Part shown: one piece after another, positions 17,993 to 26,675 of the stretch
How positions within the stretch are numbered: the stretch's first letter is position 1
Layout: the number at the start of each line of letters is the position of its first letter
NCBI GenBank assembly: GCA_021798935.1
Contig: JAJZBL010000004.1
Coordinates: forward strand, 1-64,000
DNA from: Microcaldota archaeon
Lineage (GTDB): Archaea > Micrarchaeota > Micrarchaeia > Micrarchaeales > Micrarchaeaceae
Direction of reading: 5' to 3'
DNA length: 64,000 nucleotides
Notes under the pieces: generated by a model
What the model saw: the letters and a program-made list of their open reading frames with translations, nothing else
Told to the model about the DNA's origin: nothing
Databases searched by the model: none
Program-made: the position numbers and the translations under genes

Positions 17993-18039
17993 TTAACCCT
18001 TAAGAGGTTAAGTGAACTACCCCGCCCTTACGGACGGGG
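17993..18039 (-). repeat. IS right-end hairpins, probable omegaRNA 3' region
   Basis: CCCCGCCC (18020-18027) pairs with GGACGGGG (18032-18039) with one mismatch and a TTAC loop. It lies inside the last codons of tnpB and just before the element end. In TnpB systems the guide RNA spans the 3' end of tnpB and the right end, so this hairpin is its likely terminal structure; the guide would be read from the flank beyond 18007. A second dyad, TTAACC (17993-17998) with GGTTAA (18006-18011), straddles the proposed junction. Confidence 0.6.
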
Positions 18040-19360
18040 CTTCCGCCACATCCGTTAGTTTGGGACTTCTCGCTTCAACGGAAATGCTTGCTTTCACATG
18101 TGGAATGCACTTTATGTATTCCAGCATGTTAGTTGTATAGGCATAATCCTCTGCGAGCGTCTCCCCTATGTTCCATAGGGAAAGCCCCAGTTTATTTATC
18201 GTTTTGGCAGCACTCACATCCCTGTCTGATGTGTATCCGCAACTGGGGCATGCGAACACTCTATCAGAAAGGTCAAGATGCTGCGACTCGCCACAATTTG
18301 GGCATATTCCAGTTGTTCTTGCAAACCTGCCAACTTTCAGAGGAGTGCATGCCTTTCTTTTTATGGCATTGCGGAATTCCCCAATGGAAGTTTGGTAAAT
18401 TTTTCTTCCATAAAACTTTGACCAACTGGATATGCTGTCATCTTGGTAAGAAATATATTGATAGTTGTAAGTTACATAATGCGCAAGTTTGTTGTTGATA
18501 TCTTTTTTATGGTTGTTCTGGTGTTCAAACTCCATCTTTATCCTATTAAGTAATTTCATCCCCCTCTTTGACCTTGTCCTTGCAATTTTGTCGTATTTGG
18601 AACGTGAGAATGCACGATAAAGCCTTTTTGTGCGTTCTGCCATCGGCACATTGTATCGCACTTGCACACCATTTGAGAATGTGATTTGGTTCTTTATTCC
18701 GAGATCTATGCCAATTGATTTGCTGTTCTGAACTTTTTCCTTTTTTGGCGCATATGCAATTATATGCAGGAAATAATTACCATTTCTATCTATCAAATTG
18801 GCCGTTGCGAACTCAGAATCCTCTGGAATCTGACTAAGTCCGAGGACTTTGAAATCGCCTAAACTCTGAATGTGGACTTTTTTCCTTTCAATGTCTATTT
18901 TATACGTTATGCCATACTGCATAAGAGGTATTGAATGCAGCGAACGCCTGTATTTGATTTTGCCGATTTTTTTGCCTTCTTTCTTCAACTTTGTGAGGGT
19001 CTTTACGTTGCTCTGAAGCCTCTTTATTATGTATTCCTTCATCTGAGACGATAAAACATTCAGTTCCCTTTCTTCGAATTTATCCTTGACTTTTATATTC
19101 ACCTTTTTGATACTATAATCTTTGTGTGATACCGTTTCAGTTATGCCTTTTGCAATTATGTAATTCATAAACCATTTGCCTTCCACAAATACTCTTTTCA
19201 AACAGTTTAGTTTAAGATTTGAAATTTTGTTTGCGTCAAATTTTATTTCAAATGCTCTTACTTCCTGATTCTTCCTTCTCGCCCTAGTTTCTCCCCCTTT
19301 TTCTCGGATCCTGCTGTTCTTTTCCATATTTGCCATGTTATTTACCCTGACTTTCCACAT
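18017..19360 (-). CDS. tnpB: TnpB, RNA-guided nuclease of IS200/IS605
   Basis: This 447-aa TnpB has an N-terminal OrfB helix-turn-helix-like region and a RuvC-like nuclease split in the usual way: SIGIDLGIKNQITFSNG (first Asp, about residue 218), YQYISYQDDSISSW (second acidic site, with Q-D-D where many relatives have E-D/N), and DRDVSAAKTIN (third Asp). A C4 zinc finger, CPNCGESQHLDLSDRVFACPSCG, interrupts it. It appears intact and would cut DNA under omegaRNA guidance. It starts inside the tnpA 3' end. Confidence 0.93.
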   Translation of the reverse strand: MWKVRVNNMANMEKNSRIREKGGETRARRKNQEVRAFEIKFDANKISNLKLNCLKRVFVEGKWFMNYIIAKGITETVSHKDYSIKKVNIKVKDKFEERELNVLSSQMKEYIIKRLQSNVKTLTKLKKEGKKIGKIKYRRSLHSIPLMQYGITYKIDIERKKVHIQSLGDFKVLGLSQIPEDSEFATANLIDRNGNYFLHIIAYAPKKEKVQNSKSIGIDLGIKNQITFSNGVQVRYNVPMAERTKRLYRAFSRSKYDKIARTRSKRGMKLLNRIKMEFEHQNNHKKDINNKLAHYVTYNYQYISYQDDSISSWSKFYGRKIYQTSIGEFRNAIKRKACTPLKVGRFARTTGICPNCGESQHLDLSDRVFACPSCGYTSDRDVSAAKTINKLGLSLWNIGETLAEDYAYTTNMLEYIKCIPHVKASISVEARSPKLTDVAEAPSVRAG

Positions 19361-19742
19361 ATCTTTTCAGTACATCTAGGGTTACTTGTCCTGTAGTCGC
19401 AAGAAAATATGACGGAGACCATAGAATGCCTTTCCATAACTCCTCTTTTATATTTGGGAAATTCCTTTGTAACTCTCTGGAAGATATTGTTTTCAATGCG
19501 TTTATATATTTTGGTATGTCCAATGTGGGTTTGGCTTTGAATATCATATAAAAATAATCCTTATCGCATTCTAAGTCGATTATTTCAACATCAAAAGACT
19601 CACTTATCTTTCTCACATTTTGTTTGAGGAAATCCACAACCCTTTCATCTCTAAATATCCTCCTTCTGTATTTTACTACCTGTATAAAGTGGTATTGCAG
19701 TGCGTATACTGAATGTGCGCCTTTGTCTAACATATAACCCAT
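19338..19742 (-). CDS. tnpA: IS200-type Y1 transposase TnpA, HUH motif altered
   Basis: This 134-aa protein has the Y1 transposase fold: ALQYHFIQVVKYRRRIFRDERV at the start, ALKTISSRELQRNFP in the middle, then LWSPSYFLATTGQVTLDVLKRYVESQ, where the Tyr of KRYVESQ is the expected nucleophile. The usual D-H-U-H metal-binding motif reads D-Y-F-Y (CDKDYFYMIFK), so both histidines are tyrosine. Transposition activity is therefore doubtful unless the element is helped in trans. Otherwise the frame is intact. ATG 19742. Confidence 0.92.
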   Translation of the reverse strand: MGYMLDKGAHSVYALQYHFIQVVKYRRRIFRDERVVDFLKQNVRKISESFDVEIIDLECDKDYFYMIFKAKPTLDIPKYINALKTISSRELQRNFPNIKEELWKGILWSPSYFLATTGQVTLDVLKRYVESQGK

Positions 19743-19807
19743 GGTATCATAGTTATTATATTATTTAGATATCTATATACATCTTTCGCTCACTCTCATC
19801 CCCTCTC

Positions 19808-19834
19808 TTGCGAAAGGGGACTTCCCGTTCGCAA
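19808..19834 (-). repeat. IS left-end hairpin
   Basis: TTGCGAA (19808-19814) pairs with TTCGCAA (19828-19834), enclosing GGG-ACTT-CCC (19817-19826). This is an imperfect hairpin of the kind TnpA binds at the left end. A competing CCCCT/AGGGG pair lies at 19800-19804 and 19815-19819. It is about 70 bp upstream of the tnpA start and adjacent to the proposed left cleavage site. Confidence 0.65.
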
Positions 19835-19887
19835 AGTTAAATTTATTATTAAAATTATTTATGTAAAATATTTAATTAGAGAGCACG

Positions 19888-20250
19888 ATGATTATTATGG
19901 CTAAAAATGGTAATATGGTCTTAGGTGTAACAGTAGGATTTTTGCTTATGGCTATAATCGGCTGGATACCTATTATAGGAGCACTAATTTCAGGTATAGT
20001 GGCAGGCGCAATAGCAAAAGGTGCTGGCAGAGGCTTAGTAGCAGGATTTCTTTCAGGAGTAATGGGCTTAATAATATTGACACTGATCCTTTCTGCTTTT
20101 GGATTGTCTATAGGAGGAATGGTTGGCAAGGTCATGATAGGGATGGGCTTCGGAGTAAGTGCAATCATATTCTTTGTATATATAGGGAGCATAATGCTGA
20201 TAACTATTGGTGGATTGATAGGCGGAGCAATCAATAGCAGGAAAGCATAA
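19888..20250 (+). CDS. Small glycine-rich membrane protein, DUF5518-like
   Basis: This 120-aa protein has four hydrophobic segments rich in glycine (GWIPIIGALISGIVAGAIAKGAGRGLVAGFLSG and a later GGLIGGAINSRKA). The pattern resembles archaeal DUF5518-type four-helix membrane proteins of unknown function. Start ATG 19888 or 19897. It directly follows the IS element's left flank. The downstream gap to 20410 holds an inverted repeat (20261-20270 with 20321-20330) and a promoter. Confidence 0.7.
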   Translation: MIIMAKNGNMVLGVTVGFLLMAIIGWIPIIGALISGIVAGAIAKGAGRGLVAGFLSGVMGLIILTLILSAFGLSIGGMVGKVMIGMGFGVSAIIFFVYIGSIMLITIGGLIGGAINSRKA

Positions 20251-20410
20251 TGATCTCAAATTTTGATTTGTTGTAGAATCAGCAATTAGAGATACAAATT
20301 TTGATATTATTTTTGGAGATCAAATCAAAATCTTAGACAAAAAACGAAGGTATTTATATTTGAACATCCTTTTTAGATAGAATTTTTTAAAACTCTTTTT
20401 CGTGACTTAA

Positions 20411-21817
20411 ATGATAAAAACTATAGATGATATTGTAGCTACATACAATGTAGCATGGGCATCAGTAAATATGTATAATTTGTATCCTGTGCTTCTTAGG
20501 AGGAATAAACAGGATGATCCAACATCCAAGCAGCTTAGTGATTTCAGGAAAGAGTACTGGGGAAGGCTTGATAAAATGACGATACTTGTTCCAGCTTATA
20601 AAGAGCAAAAGACCTTGTACTCATGCATAAAGGCTATAAATGAATCCAGTTATCCAAAGAGCAAGTTAGAAGTTATTATTTTACTGGAAAAGGAGGATAA
20701 AGGTACAATAGATGTGGCTAATAAGATATCATCTATATTTAAAAATGTAAAAAGTGTTGTAGTTGAAGATGAGATAAATAAAAAAGGAAAACCTCGTGCA
20801 TTGAACTATGGGCTTAAACTATCTACTGGAAAAATGATAGCAGTTCTGGATGCTGAAGACATTGTATCAAAAGATGCATTTATAAGGACCGCTTACATGA
20901 TTCAAAAGAACGATTATCAAGTAGTACAAGGCATACTTGATATGGTAAATGAGCAAGATGGATGGAAGAACCTTATGATGAGGGCTGAATACAGTTACTG
21001 GTTCAATTCATATCTAAAAGCGATTAAAAGGGCAGATTATCCATTGCCTTTTGGCGGCACTACAAATTTCTTCAGAAAGGAGGTTCTTGAAAAAATGGGA
21101 GGGTGGAACTCCAATAATTTAACTGAAGATTTTGAATTAGGAATGAAGATATTTACACATAACTCAAAGATAAAAGAGAACACTAAAAAGAAGGATACTC
21201 TTAACACTAATTATACTGCTTCCTCAAATGAACTGATAAAAGTTGGAATAATTAGGTCAGTCACTAAAGAGGAATCCCCAATTACTGTAAAAGGATGGAT
21301 GAGACAGAGGACAAGATGGCAGCAAGGCAAGATACAGACTCTTCGTACATACATGAGAGACGACCAAATTAGCAAAAAGACAAAAGTTAATATATTCTTT
21401 GCATCTGTGCAACCACATATATCTATTATAAACCTGACAGGTATAGGTATAGGCATATATGCTTATCTTGAAAGAGCGCTCAGCCTTCCTGTTGAGATAT
21501 TAACAGGCTTCAATGCATTTATGGTTGGGTTCTATATGGTTATGAACGCATCAAGCTATCTTAGGATAAACAATTCAGAGAAAGATACGATAAAATACAG
21601 GCACCTAAAAGCAGCTGTTACGGCTATTACACTGCCAGCTTACTGGGCTATGCAATGGGTAGCAGATATCAAAGCACTGAAACTGGAATATATTGACAAA
21701 TCCAATGTATGGTATAAGACCGAACACTTTGGTAGGCACATAGATAATATTGTATTAAATGGAGATGAGATAATTTCAGATAACAAAAACATAACTGTAA
21801 CTAATAATAAAAAATAA
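20411..21817 (+). CDS. Family 2 membrane glycosyltransferase
   Basis: This 468-aa processive-type GT2 enzyme shows MTILVPAYKEQKTL near residue 58, the D-x-D equivalent AVLDAEDIV near residue 155, the acceptor-site TEDFELG near residue 240 and QRTRWQQG (Q-x-x-R-W) near residue 300. At least two or three membrane helices follow. This set is shared with cellulose-synthase-like and XagB-like transferases that build polysaccharides or glycolipids at the membrane. The sugar and acceptor are unknown. It is a single gene. Confidence 0.9.
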   Translation: MIKTIDDIVATYNVAWASVNMYNLYPVLLRRNKQDDPTSKQLSDFRKEYWGRLDKMTILVPAYKEQKTLYSCIKAINESSYPKSKLEVIILLEKEDKGTIDVANKISSIFKNVKSVVVEDEINKKGKPRALNYGLKLSTGKMIAVLDAEDIVSKDAFIRTAYMIQKNDYQVVQGILDMVNEQDGWKNLMMRAEYSYWFNSYLKAIKRADYPLPFGGTTNFFRKEVLEKMGGWNSNNLTEDFELGMKIFTHNSKIKENTKKKDTLNTNYTASSNELIKVGIIRSVTKEESPITVKGWMRQRTRWQQGKIQTLRTYMRDDQISKKTKVNIFFASVQPHISIINLTGIGIGIYAYLERALSLPVEILTGFNAFMVGFYMVMNASSYLRINNSEKDTIKYRHLKAAVTAITLPAYWAMQWVADIKALKLEYIDKSNVWYKTEHFGRHIDNIVLNGDEIISDNKNITVTNNKK

Positions 21818-21911
21818 ATAGATCTGTTTGGCACAAACTTCTCAAAACCTGCATTTTTTATTTTAAATCTCTTAAAAGATTGCTTGATTTAGATTAGATT
21901 TTTATCCTTTT

Positions 21912-21923
21912 ATGAACGTTCAT
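21912..21923. promoter_or_regulatory. 12-bp palindrome ATGAACGTTCAT
   Basis: A perfect palindrome lies in the noncoding gap between the GT2 gene and the GNAT gene, about 110 bp before the latter's ATG. It could be an operator. No regulator gene is adjacent, and chance cannot be excluded. Confidence 0.3.
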
Positions 21924-22034
21924 CAACAAATATAATTTTATTTTAAATCACTGCTACCTGGATTTTGCCTGATTCATCTAGACCTTCGTACACATAATTT
22001 AAATATTATATTAAATCAAATTTCTACTGATCTT

Positions 22035-22604
22035 ATGTATTATGAACCAATACAGGTTAAACTGAAGAATGACGTAGATGCAGAGATAACCGATATAAAA
22101 CCTGAGTATCAAAATGACATGATAAGCAATTACTTCACCGTTTTCGATGAAATTGAAAGAGGCAAAAGCAAGTACGGATCTGATGTTGGTATCCTTTTAT
22201 CATATACAAAAGAGAGTTATGAAGAAGAAGTTGCATGGTTCAACAAAAAGCTCCAAAAAATCGAGAATGATGAACAAATCGCAAGGGTTGCTGTAGTTGC
22301 AGGCCATCCTGTTGGCTTAGTTGATATAAGAAAGGGAGGATTAGGAAGAAGGCATATGGGAGAGATAGGTATTTTCATAAGGAAAGATTACAGAGGGATG
22401 GGAGTTGGAAAAGCATTGATGGAAGATGTCTTAAAGCTTGCAAAAGGCTGGGTAAAAATAGCAGTACTTTCAGTATTTGAGGAAAATAAAGCTGCATATA
22501 ACCTCTACAAAAAGTTAGGATTTGAGGAATATGGAAGGCTAGAGGATGCAATTGAGCTAAGAAACAAAAAGATCACCGAAATATGGATGTACAAGAGGCT
22601 ATGA
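22035..22604 (+). CDS. GNAT-family acetyltransferase, RimJ/RimL-like
   Basis: This 189-aa GNAT protein has motif A in MGEIGIFIRKDYRGMGVGKALMEDVLKLA (acetyl-CoA loop R-G-M-G-V-G-K, about residues 118-130) and motif B in NKAAYNLYKKLGFEEYGRLEDAIEL. The C-terminal motif resembles RimJ/RimL and spermidine acetyltransferase relatives. The N-terminal ~60 residues are less conserved. The substrate is unknown. It converges on the PEP-synthase-like gene. Confidence 0.88.
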   Translation: MYYEPIQVKLKNDVDAEITDIKPEYQNDMISNYFTVFDEIERGKSKYGSDVGILLSYTKESYEEEVAWFNKKLQKIENDEQIARVAVVAGHPVGLVDIRKGGLGRRHMGEIGIFIRKDYRGMGVGKALMEDVLKLAKGWVKIAVLSVFEENKAAYNLYKKLGFEEYGRLEDAIELRNKKITEIWMYKRL

Positions 22605-22692
22605 GAACTTTGTTAAATGTATATAAATTTATTTTATTCCTAATATCGCATCTTGATTGCAGCGATTTCCGGTTATTAAGAAATCCTACAGT

Positions 22693-24648
22693 TTATCTTA
22701 TTTTATGGCTGCTGCCTTGTTGTACAATCGCTTCCAAATCAGAGATGAAAATATATTTCGAAGAGTAACTATACTCATCAATCTTTATTTCTTTTGATAT
22801 CTCATCCAATATATCTTTTATAGCATATACTACTTTATTTCCTATATCCAGAATGCCTTTGTCTTTTTGCAGCTTTATTATCTCTTCCTCAAATTTATCC
22901 GTGCTTTCCTTCCCTTCCAATTCCTCTATCAGCTCTGCTGGCTTACTGCGCAATATCACAGCATCTATAACTTTCCAATATGAATAAGCATGGTCATTAT
23001 ATTTCAATGCCTCTATAAGGAACGTCTTTTCCTTTGTGATCTTGTATTTTTGAAACAGCTTCATCGCCTTATTGAAGTTGTACCTAGAAAGGCGCTCATT
23101 GCACTTTGCCAACTGGTAAAAACTTCTAATATCATGTATTGAATTAAGCGACTTCCAGGCTTTTAGCATCTGCTTATATGGACCTCTGTTCATATCCTTT
23201 AGGTCAAGTACTGTACATATGTCATAATACAATGAAGGGCCCAGATCTATGCACTGCTTTCCCAAGGTGCTCTCTATATGCTCTACAATATACTTTACCT
23301 TGCTTGGGTCTTTGATTGAATATGAAATTGCAATCGCTTTCTTGCTTATAGGGTATGTAATTATTGCCTCCTTAGATTCCCTATATATGCCAAGCTTGGT
23401 ATGATCCGGTATGAACAGGTGCTTCTTCAAATTTGCTTCTATGCTAAAATTCGTCCTATCGAGAAATGATATCTTTCCTGTATCACCGTCAATGCTTAAC
23501 CTCTCTCCTGGATTTATAATACTGCTTACATCACCTATTCCAGAGATGCATGGGATCTTGTACTCTCTTGCGATGATCGCTGCGTGCATAGTCGTGCTGG
23601 CATATGAAAGGATTAATCCTCCAACCTTCTTCAGCAGAGGAATATCCTCCATTGATATCTCATCGGTACATAATATTGTACTCTTCGACAATTTAGCATT
23701 TGGCTTGAATTCCTTTTTCTCATCATCAAACAATACTGCTAGAACCGCTCTTCCGGTGCACCTGCCTCCGCTTACTGGTATGCCTGCAATATTAGATCCT
23801 TTCTTCGGCAAATTTATATCTGAAGTTATAGGCCTTAGCTGAAGCACTTTCAATTTATTGCCATTTTCTATAGAATACTCCATGTCAAGCTTTGGAACTA
23901 TCTTCGATAGCTTTTCAGCAATATCCTTGATTTCTTGCACCTCAAAATCAAACAAGCTGTTAAATTCAGGAATAGCAGGATACTTGCTTACCTTGTTTCC
24001 TTCCACTGCATACCTATCTATGCTTCCTTTTCCTGCTGTAACTGCATCCGGATATCCAAACGAATTTTCTATGATTGTGGTTCTATTTTTGTTTTCAGGA
24101 AATGAAAAGCATACGCCAAATTTATTGCCTTTTGACATCTGCTGTATTATTATGGCAATCTTTGCTTTTCTTATATTAAGCTTATTTTCTTTGAAATATG
24201 AAACTGCTCTTTTAGAATACAATGATAGATATACTTTCTTAATTGCACTTTTCAAATTACTCTTCTTCACAAATAGAAAACTGTCAAATATCCCTGCAAA
24301 GCTTGTTTTGCTGCTATCTTCAAGAGTGCATGAGCTTCTCACAGCAAAGGGACCTTCCATCTTGTCTATAGAGTTGTATATATCATTAATCAATGAACTT
24401 TTAAAATATCCTTTTGAAATCCTTTTTCTTAAAATTTCAATATCACTTATCTTATTTTTATTATGATTGCCCAAATATATATCGCAGCCATTTGCCTTTA
24501 AAAAGTCGTCAAATGCATCTGTGGTTACTACAATTCCCTTAGGAACATCTACTATATCGCTTATCTTCATGAGCATATAAGCCTTCTGACCTATATGGCT
24601 GCTGCTAGCAGTAGTAGGCTTAGAAGATAAGGGCACAACTATCTTCAT
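22693..24648 (-). CDS. PEP synthase/PPDK-like protein lacking TIM barrel
   Basis: This 651-aa protein starts with a PPDK_N ATP-grasp domain (AVRSSCTLEDSSKTSFAGIF near residue 105, MEYSIENGNKLKVLQLRP near residue 275). The phosphohistidine swivel domain follows, with the active His in STTMHAAIIAREYKIPCISG near residue 360. Where PEP synthase and PPDK have a PEP/pyruvate-binding TIM barrel there is instead an unrelated, mostly helical region of about 220 residues. It may phosphorylate another acceptor through His, as rifampin phosphotransferases do with a different domain order. The acceptor is unknown. Confidence 0.88.
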   Translation of the reverse strand: MKIVVPLSSKPTTASSSHIGQKAYMLMKISDIVDVPKGIVVTTDAFDDFLKANGCDIYLGNHNKNKISDIEILRKRISKGYFKSSLINDIYNSIDKMEGPFAVRSSCTLEDSSKTSFAGIFDSFLFVKKSNLKSAIKKVYLSLYSKRAVSYFKENKLNIRKAKIAIIIQQMSKGNKFGVCFSFPENKNRTTIIENSFGYPDAVTAGKGSIDRYAVEGNKVSKYPAIPEFNSLFDFEVQEIKDIAEKLSKIVPKLDMEYSIENGNKLKVLQLRPITSDINLPKKGSNIAGIPVSGGRCTGRAVLAVLFDDEKKEFKPNAKLSKSTILCTDEISMEDIPLLKKVGGLILSYASTTMHAAIIAREYKIPCISGIGDVSSIINPGERLSIDGDTGKISFLDRTNFSIEANLKKHLFIPDHTKLGIYRESKEAIITYPISKKAIAISYSIKDPSKVKYIVEHIESTLGKQCIDLGPSLYYDICTVLDLKDMNRGPYKQMLKAWKSLNSIHDIRSFYQLAKCNERLSRYNFNKAMKLFQKYKITKEKTFLIEALKYNDHAYSYWKVIDAVILRSKPAELIEELEGKESTDKFEEEIIKLQKDKGILDIGNKVVYAIKDILDEISKEIKIDEYSYSSKYIFISDLEAIVQQGSSHKIR

Positions 24649-24862
24649 CTAATCTATCTTTTATGTTTATTATCTACTAAGAGCTTTTATAAGCTTAAAT
24701 ATCAATTTGCGAATACATTAATCTAGATTATCATAATGATTAATCATACTAATTTAAAAACTTTGTTTTTATGGGCAGATAGACCGTCATTACGTTAATA
24801 GGTTATGGTATTGCATTTTGTAGAAAGCTTTATATTTTAAATTGCCAATTATATTGATAAGC

Positions 24863-25723
24863 ATGAAAATTTTGTCTCTCCCTTCTTCGATGGGACTTGC
24901 TTCCAAAATTGCAAAATATATGAATTGTGATATGGCTGATTATAAATCATCAAGGTTCCCAGATAACGAGATTTATACTAAGATAGATACACCACTTGAT
25001 GAAGAAGATGTTATTGTTATCGGCAATACTAATACTGATTCCAATATAATATCATACCTATTACTTCTTGATGCTGCAAAAGAGCAAAACCCAAAGAAAC
25101 TGATTGCTTTAATTCCTTATTTTGGATATGCGAGGCAGCACAAGGTTTACAATAAAGGAGAAGCGATAGCTTCCAAGGTCTTGGCTAAATCTATAGCCAA
25201 CTTCGCTGATGCTATTATTGCTATAGAACTCCATGATGAGCAGACCTTAAGTTATATTTCCAAACCTTTTGAGAACTTGAAGATAAAAAATCCAATATAT
25301 AACTTTTTTAAAGATAAATCCATTGACTATGTAGTGTCTCCAGATGATGGCGGCTATGCCAGATCCTTGGATATGGCAAAGCTTTTAGGATGTAATGCCT
25401 ATTACATAGATAAGAAGAGGCTGGATGCAAACACTGTTGAGATGAAATTGCCCGAAGTAAATTTCAACAAAAAGAATGTGCTCTTGCTTGATGATATGAT
25501 ATCAACAGGGAATACAATGTTAAGCGCAATTGACCTTATATCAGATAAAGGTGCAAACAACATATACTGCTGTGCTATACACGGAATATTTGCTGGAGGC
25601 AGCGACAGCAAGATAAAAGATAAAATAGATGAACTTGTTGTTACTGATACTATAGAAAGCGAATATAGCAAGCTTTCGGTTGCTGCTGATGTTGCCGAAT
25701 ACCTTAAGTCACTTGGTTTTTAG
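24863..25723 (+). CDS. prs: Ribose-phosphate pyrophosphokinase
   Basis: This PRPP synthetase of about 286 aa shows RFPDNEIYTKID near residue 30, IPYFGYARQHKVYNKGEAI near residue 90 and the PRPP loop VLLLDDMISTGNTM near residue 208. It makes PRPP from ribose 5-phosphate and ATP for nucleotide and NAD synthesis. The frame is open from TTG 24842, but ATG 24863 gives the normal family N-terminus and lies about 30 bp after a TTTATATTTTA box, so it is preferred. Confidence 0.94.
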   Translation: MKILSLPSSMGLASKIAKYMNCDMADYKSSRFPDNEIYTKIDTPLDEEDVIVIGNTNTDSNIISYLLLLDAAKEQNPKKLIALIPYFGYARQHKVYNKGEAIASKVLAKSIANFADAIIAIELHDEQTLSYISKPFENLKIKNPIYNFFKDKSIDYVVSPDDGGYARSLDMAKLLGCNAYYIDKKRLDANTVEMKLPEVNFNKKNVLLLDDMISTGNTMLSAIDLISDKGANNIYCCAIHGIFAGGSDSKIKDKIDELVVTDTIESEYSKLSVAADVAEYLKSLGF

Positions 25724-25784
25724 TTGTTGAAATTTAATTTATCTAAGTGAGTGCAAAGCCCTACCGTTTATTAGTATGAAGAAG

Positions 25785-26042
25785 TCACTTAGGTATAATT
25801 CTTATTAATTTGCCATCAGGATACTTTATGAAAACTCTATCTTGTATTCCGAAGTACTCTTGCCCTCCTGAACGATTGGATGGTTGCAGCCTTTCCAGCT
25901 CTTTTAAATTTTTATATGCAAATTTTAATGCTTCTTCTTCAGTTTTATAAGTTCTTTTAGAGTAAAATTCTCCTTCAAATGCATCATAAATTACTAACTC
26001 GTATTTGCCTTTAGCATACTTTATTTTTGATACCATAGCCAT
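25785..26042 (-). CDS. Small orphan protein
   Basis: This 85-aa protein is not recognised. It is basic with regular beta-alpha character (KYELVIYDAFEGEFYSKRTYKTEEEALKFAYKNL split by turns), ending in RVFIKYPDGKLIRIIPK. No membrane segment or metal site is seen. ATG 26042 is preferred over GTG 26045. It is 23 bp downstream of nothing on its strand except the start of its own promoter region and lies just before the cytidylate kinase gene's 3' end, so cotranscription is possible. Confidence 0.6.
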   Translation of the reverse strand: MAMVSKIKYAKGKYELVIYDAFEGEFYSKRTYKTEEEALKFAYKNLKELERLQPSNRSGGQEYFGIQDRVFIKYPDGKLIRIIPK

Positions 26043-26068
26043 CACATGAATTTTCTTATATACAATTA

Positions 26069-26671
26069 TTAAGTACTTTTGTGCGATCTATTTTTTATTT
26101 TGGGATTTGCTGCCTTTACAATCTCTTCAATTACCTCTTCCTTACTTTTGCCATATGTTGGGATTATGAAATCAAATACCTGCATGTCCATTTTTATGTC
26201 AAATCCATATACTCTTTTGAAAAGCTTTCGGGTTTCCGAATCCTTTATCCTTATCGCATTCAACGCACTTTGATATTGGATGTGATCCCTTGCTGCTACC
26301 CTTTTTGCCCTTGTTGCAATCCCTGCTTTCAAATAAATTTTAATGCCCTTTTTTGACAACCAAGGCAGACTCCAGCTGTCTATAACTACATTGCCCTTCT
26401 CGGCCTCCCTTAGGATTATTCTATCAGAGATAACATCCGGAGGCACCTTGTCATTTAGCCTATCGATAAACATTTTCATTCCTTCTCTGCTTTCCCAAAA
26501 TCCCTCATTATGAAAGGTATTCCTTGTATCCACTTTCTTCTTTTCGATAATATCCCTAAGTATGCTTGAAGGATGCACCACCCTAAGCTTAAGCCGATTG
26601 CCAACCGCATTTGCAGACGTTGATTTTCCTGAACCGGAAAACCCAAATAATATTATTGTCTTGCTATACAT
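26069..26671 (-). CDS. cmk: Cytidylate kinase-like P-loop kinase
   Basis: This 200-aa nucleotide kinase has the P-loop GFSGSGKSTSANAVGNRLKL at residues 9-28. The lid/arginine region KAGIATRAKRVAARD and IKDSETRKLFKRVYGFDIKMDMQVFDFIIPT match archaeal CMP kinases (Cytidylate_kin2). It would phosphorylate CMP/dCMP; an adenylate-kinase-like role is less likely. It begins 4 bp after the stop of the radical SAM gene, so the two are almost certainly cotranscribed. The C-terminus is basic. Confidence 0.85.
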   Translation of the reverse strand: MYSKTIILFGFSGSGKSTSANAVGNRLKLRVVHPSSILRDIIEKKKVDTRNTFHNEGFWESREGMKMFIDRLNDKVPPDVISDRIILREAEKGNVVIDSWSLPWLSKKGIKIYLKAGIATRAKRVAARDHIQYQSALNAIRIKDSETRKLFKRVYGFDIKMDMQVFDFIIPTYGKSKEEVIEEIVKAANPKIKNRSHKST

Positions 26672-26675
26672 TAGC

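Larger units (their letters stand above)
18007..19835 (-). mobile_element. IS200/IS605-family element (tnpA + tnpB)
   Basis: The element reads tnpA then tnpB on the minus strand, with the genes overlapping by 23 bp. There is a subterminal hairpin at the left end (19808-19834) and one at the right end (18020-18039). On the minus strand, TTTAAC (19841-19836) lies just outside the left end, and the right end closes with CTTAAC (18012-18007). These similar motifs are the proposed cleavage sites, giving about 1.83 kb. No terminal inverted repeats or target duplication are expected for this family. The limits are inferred, within a few bases. Confidence 0.75.

Noticed and set aside
18133..18498. 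121-codon plus-strand ORF inside tnpB
   Set aside because: It is antisense to conserved TnpB motifs, with no start signal or domain.
17741..19835. Larger composite transposon including DUF167
   Set aside because: Hairpins and cleavage-like motifs bound only tnpA-tnpB; DUF167 is a conserved chromosomal gene outside them.
19872..20234. 120-codon minus-strand ORF opposite the glycine-rich membrane gene
   Set aside because: Proline/isoleucine-rich mirror of a hydrophobic gene; the plus-strand frame has proper start and helices.
23411..24466. Two long plus-strand ORFs opposite the PEP-synthase-like gene
   Set aside because: They are shadows of the conserved ATP-grasp and His-domain frame and show no family features.
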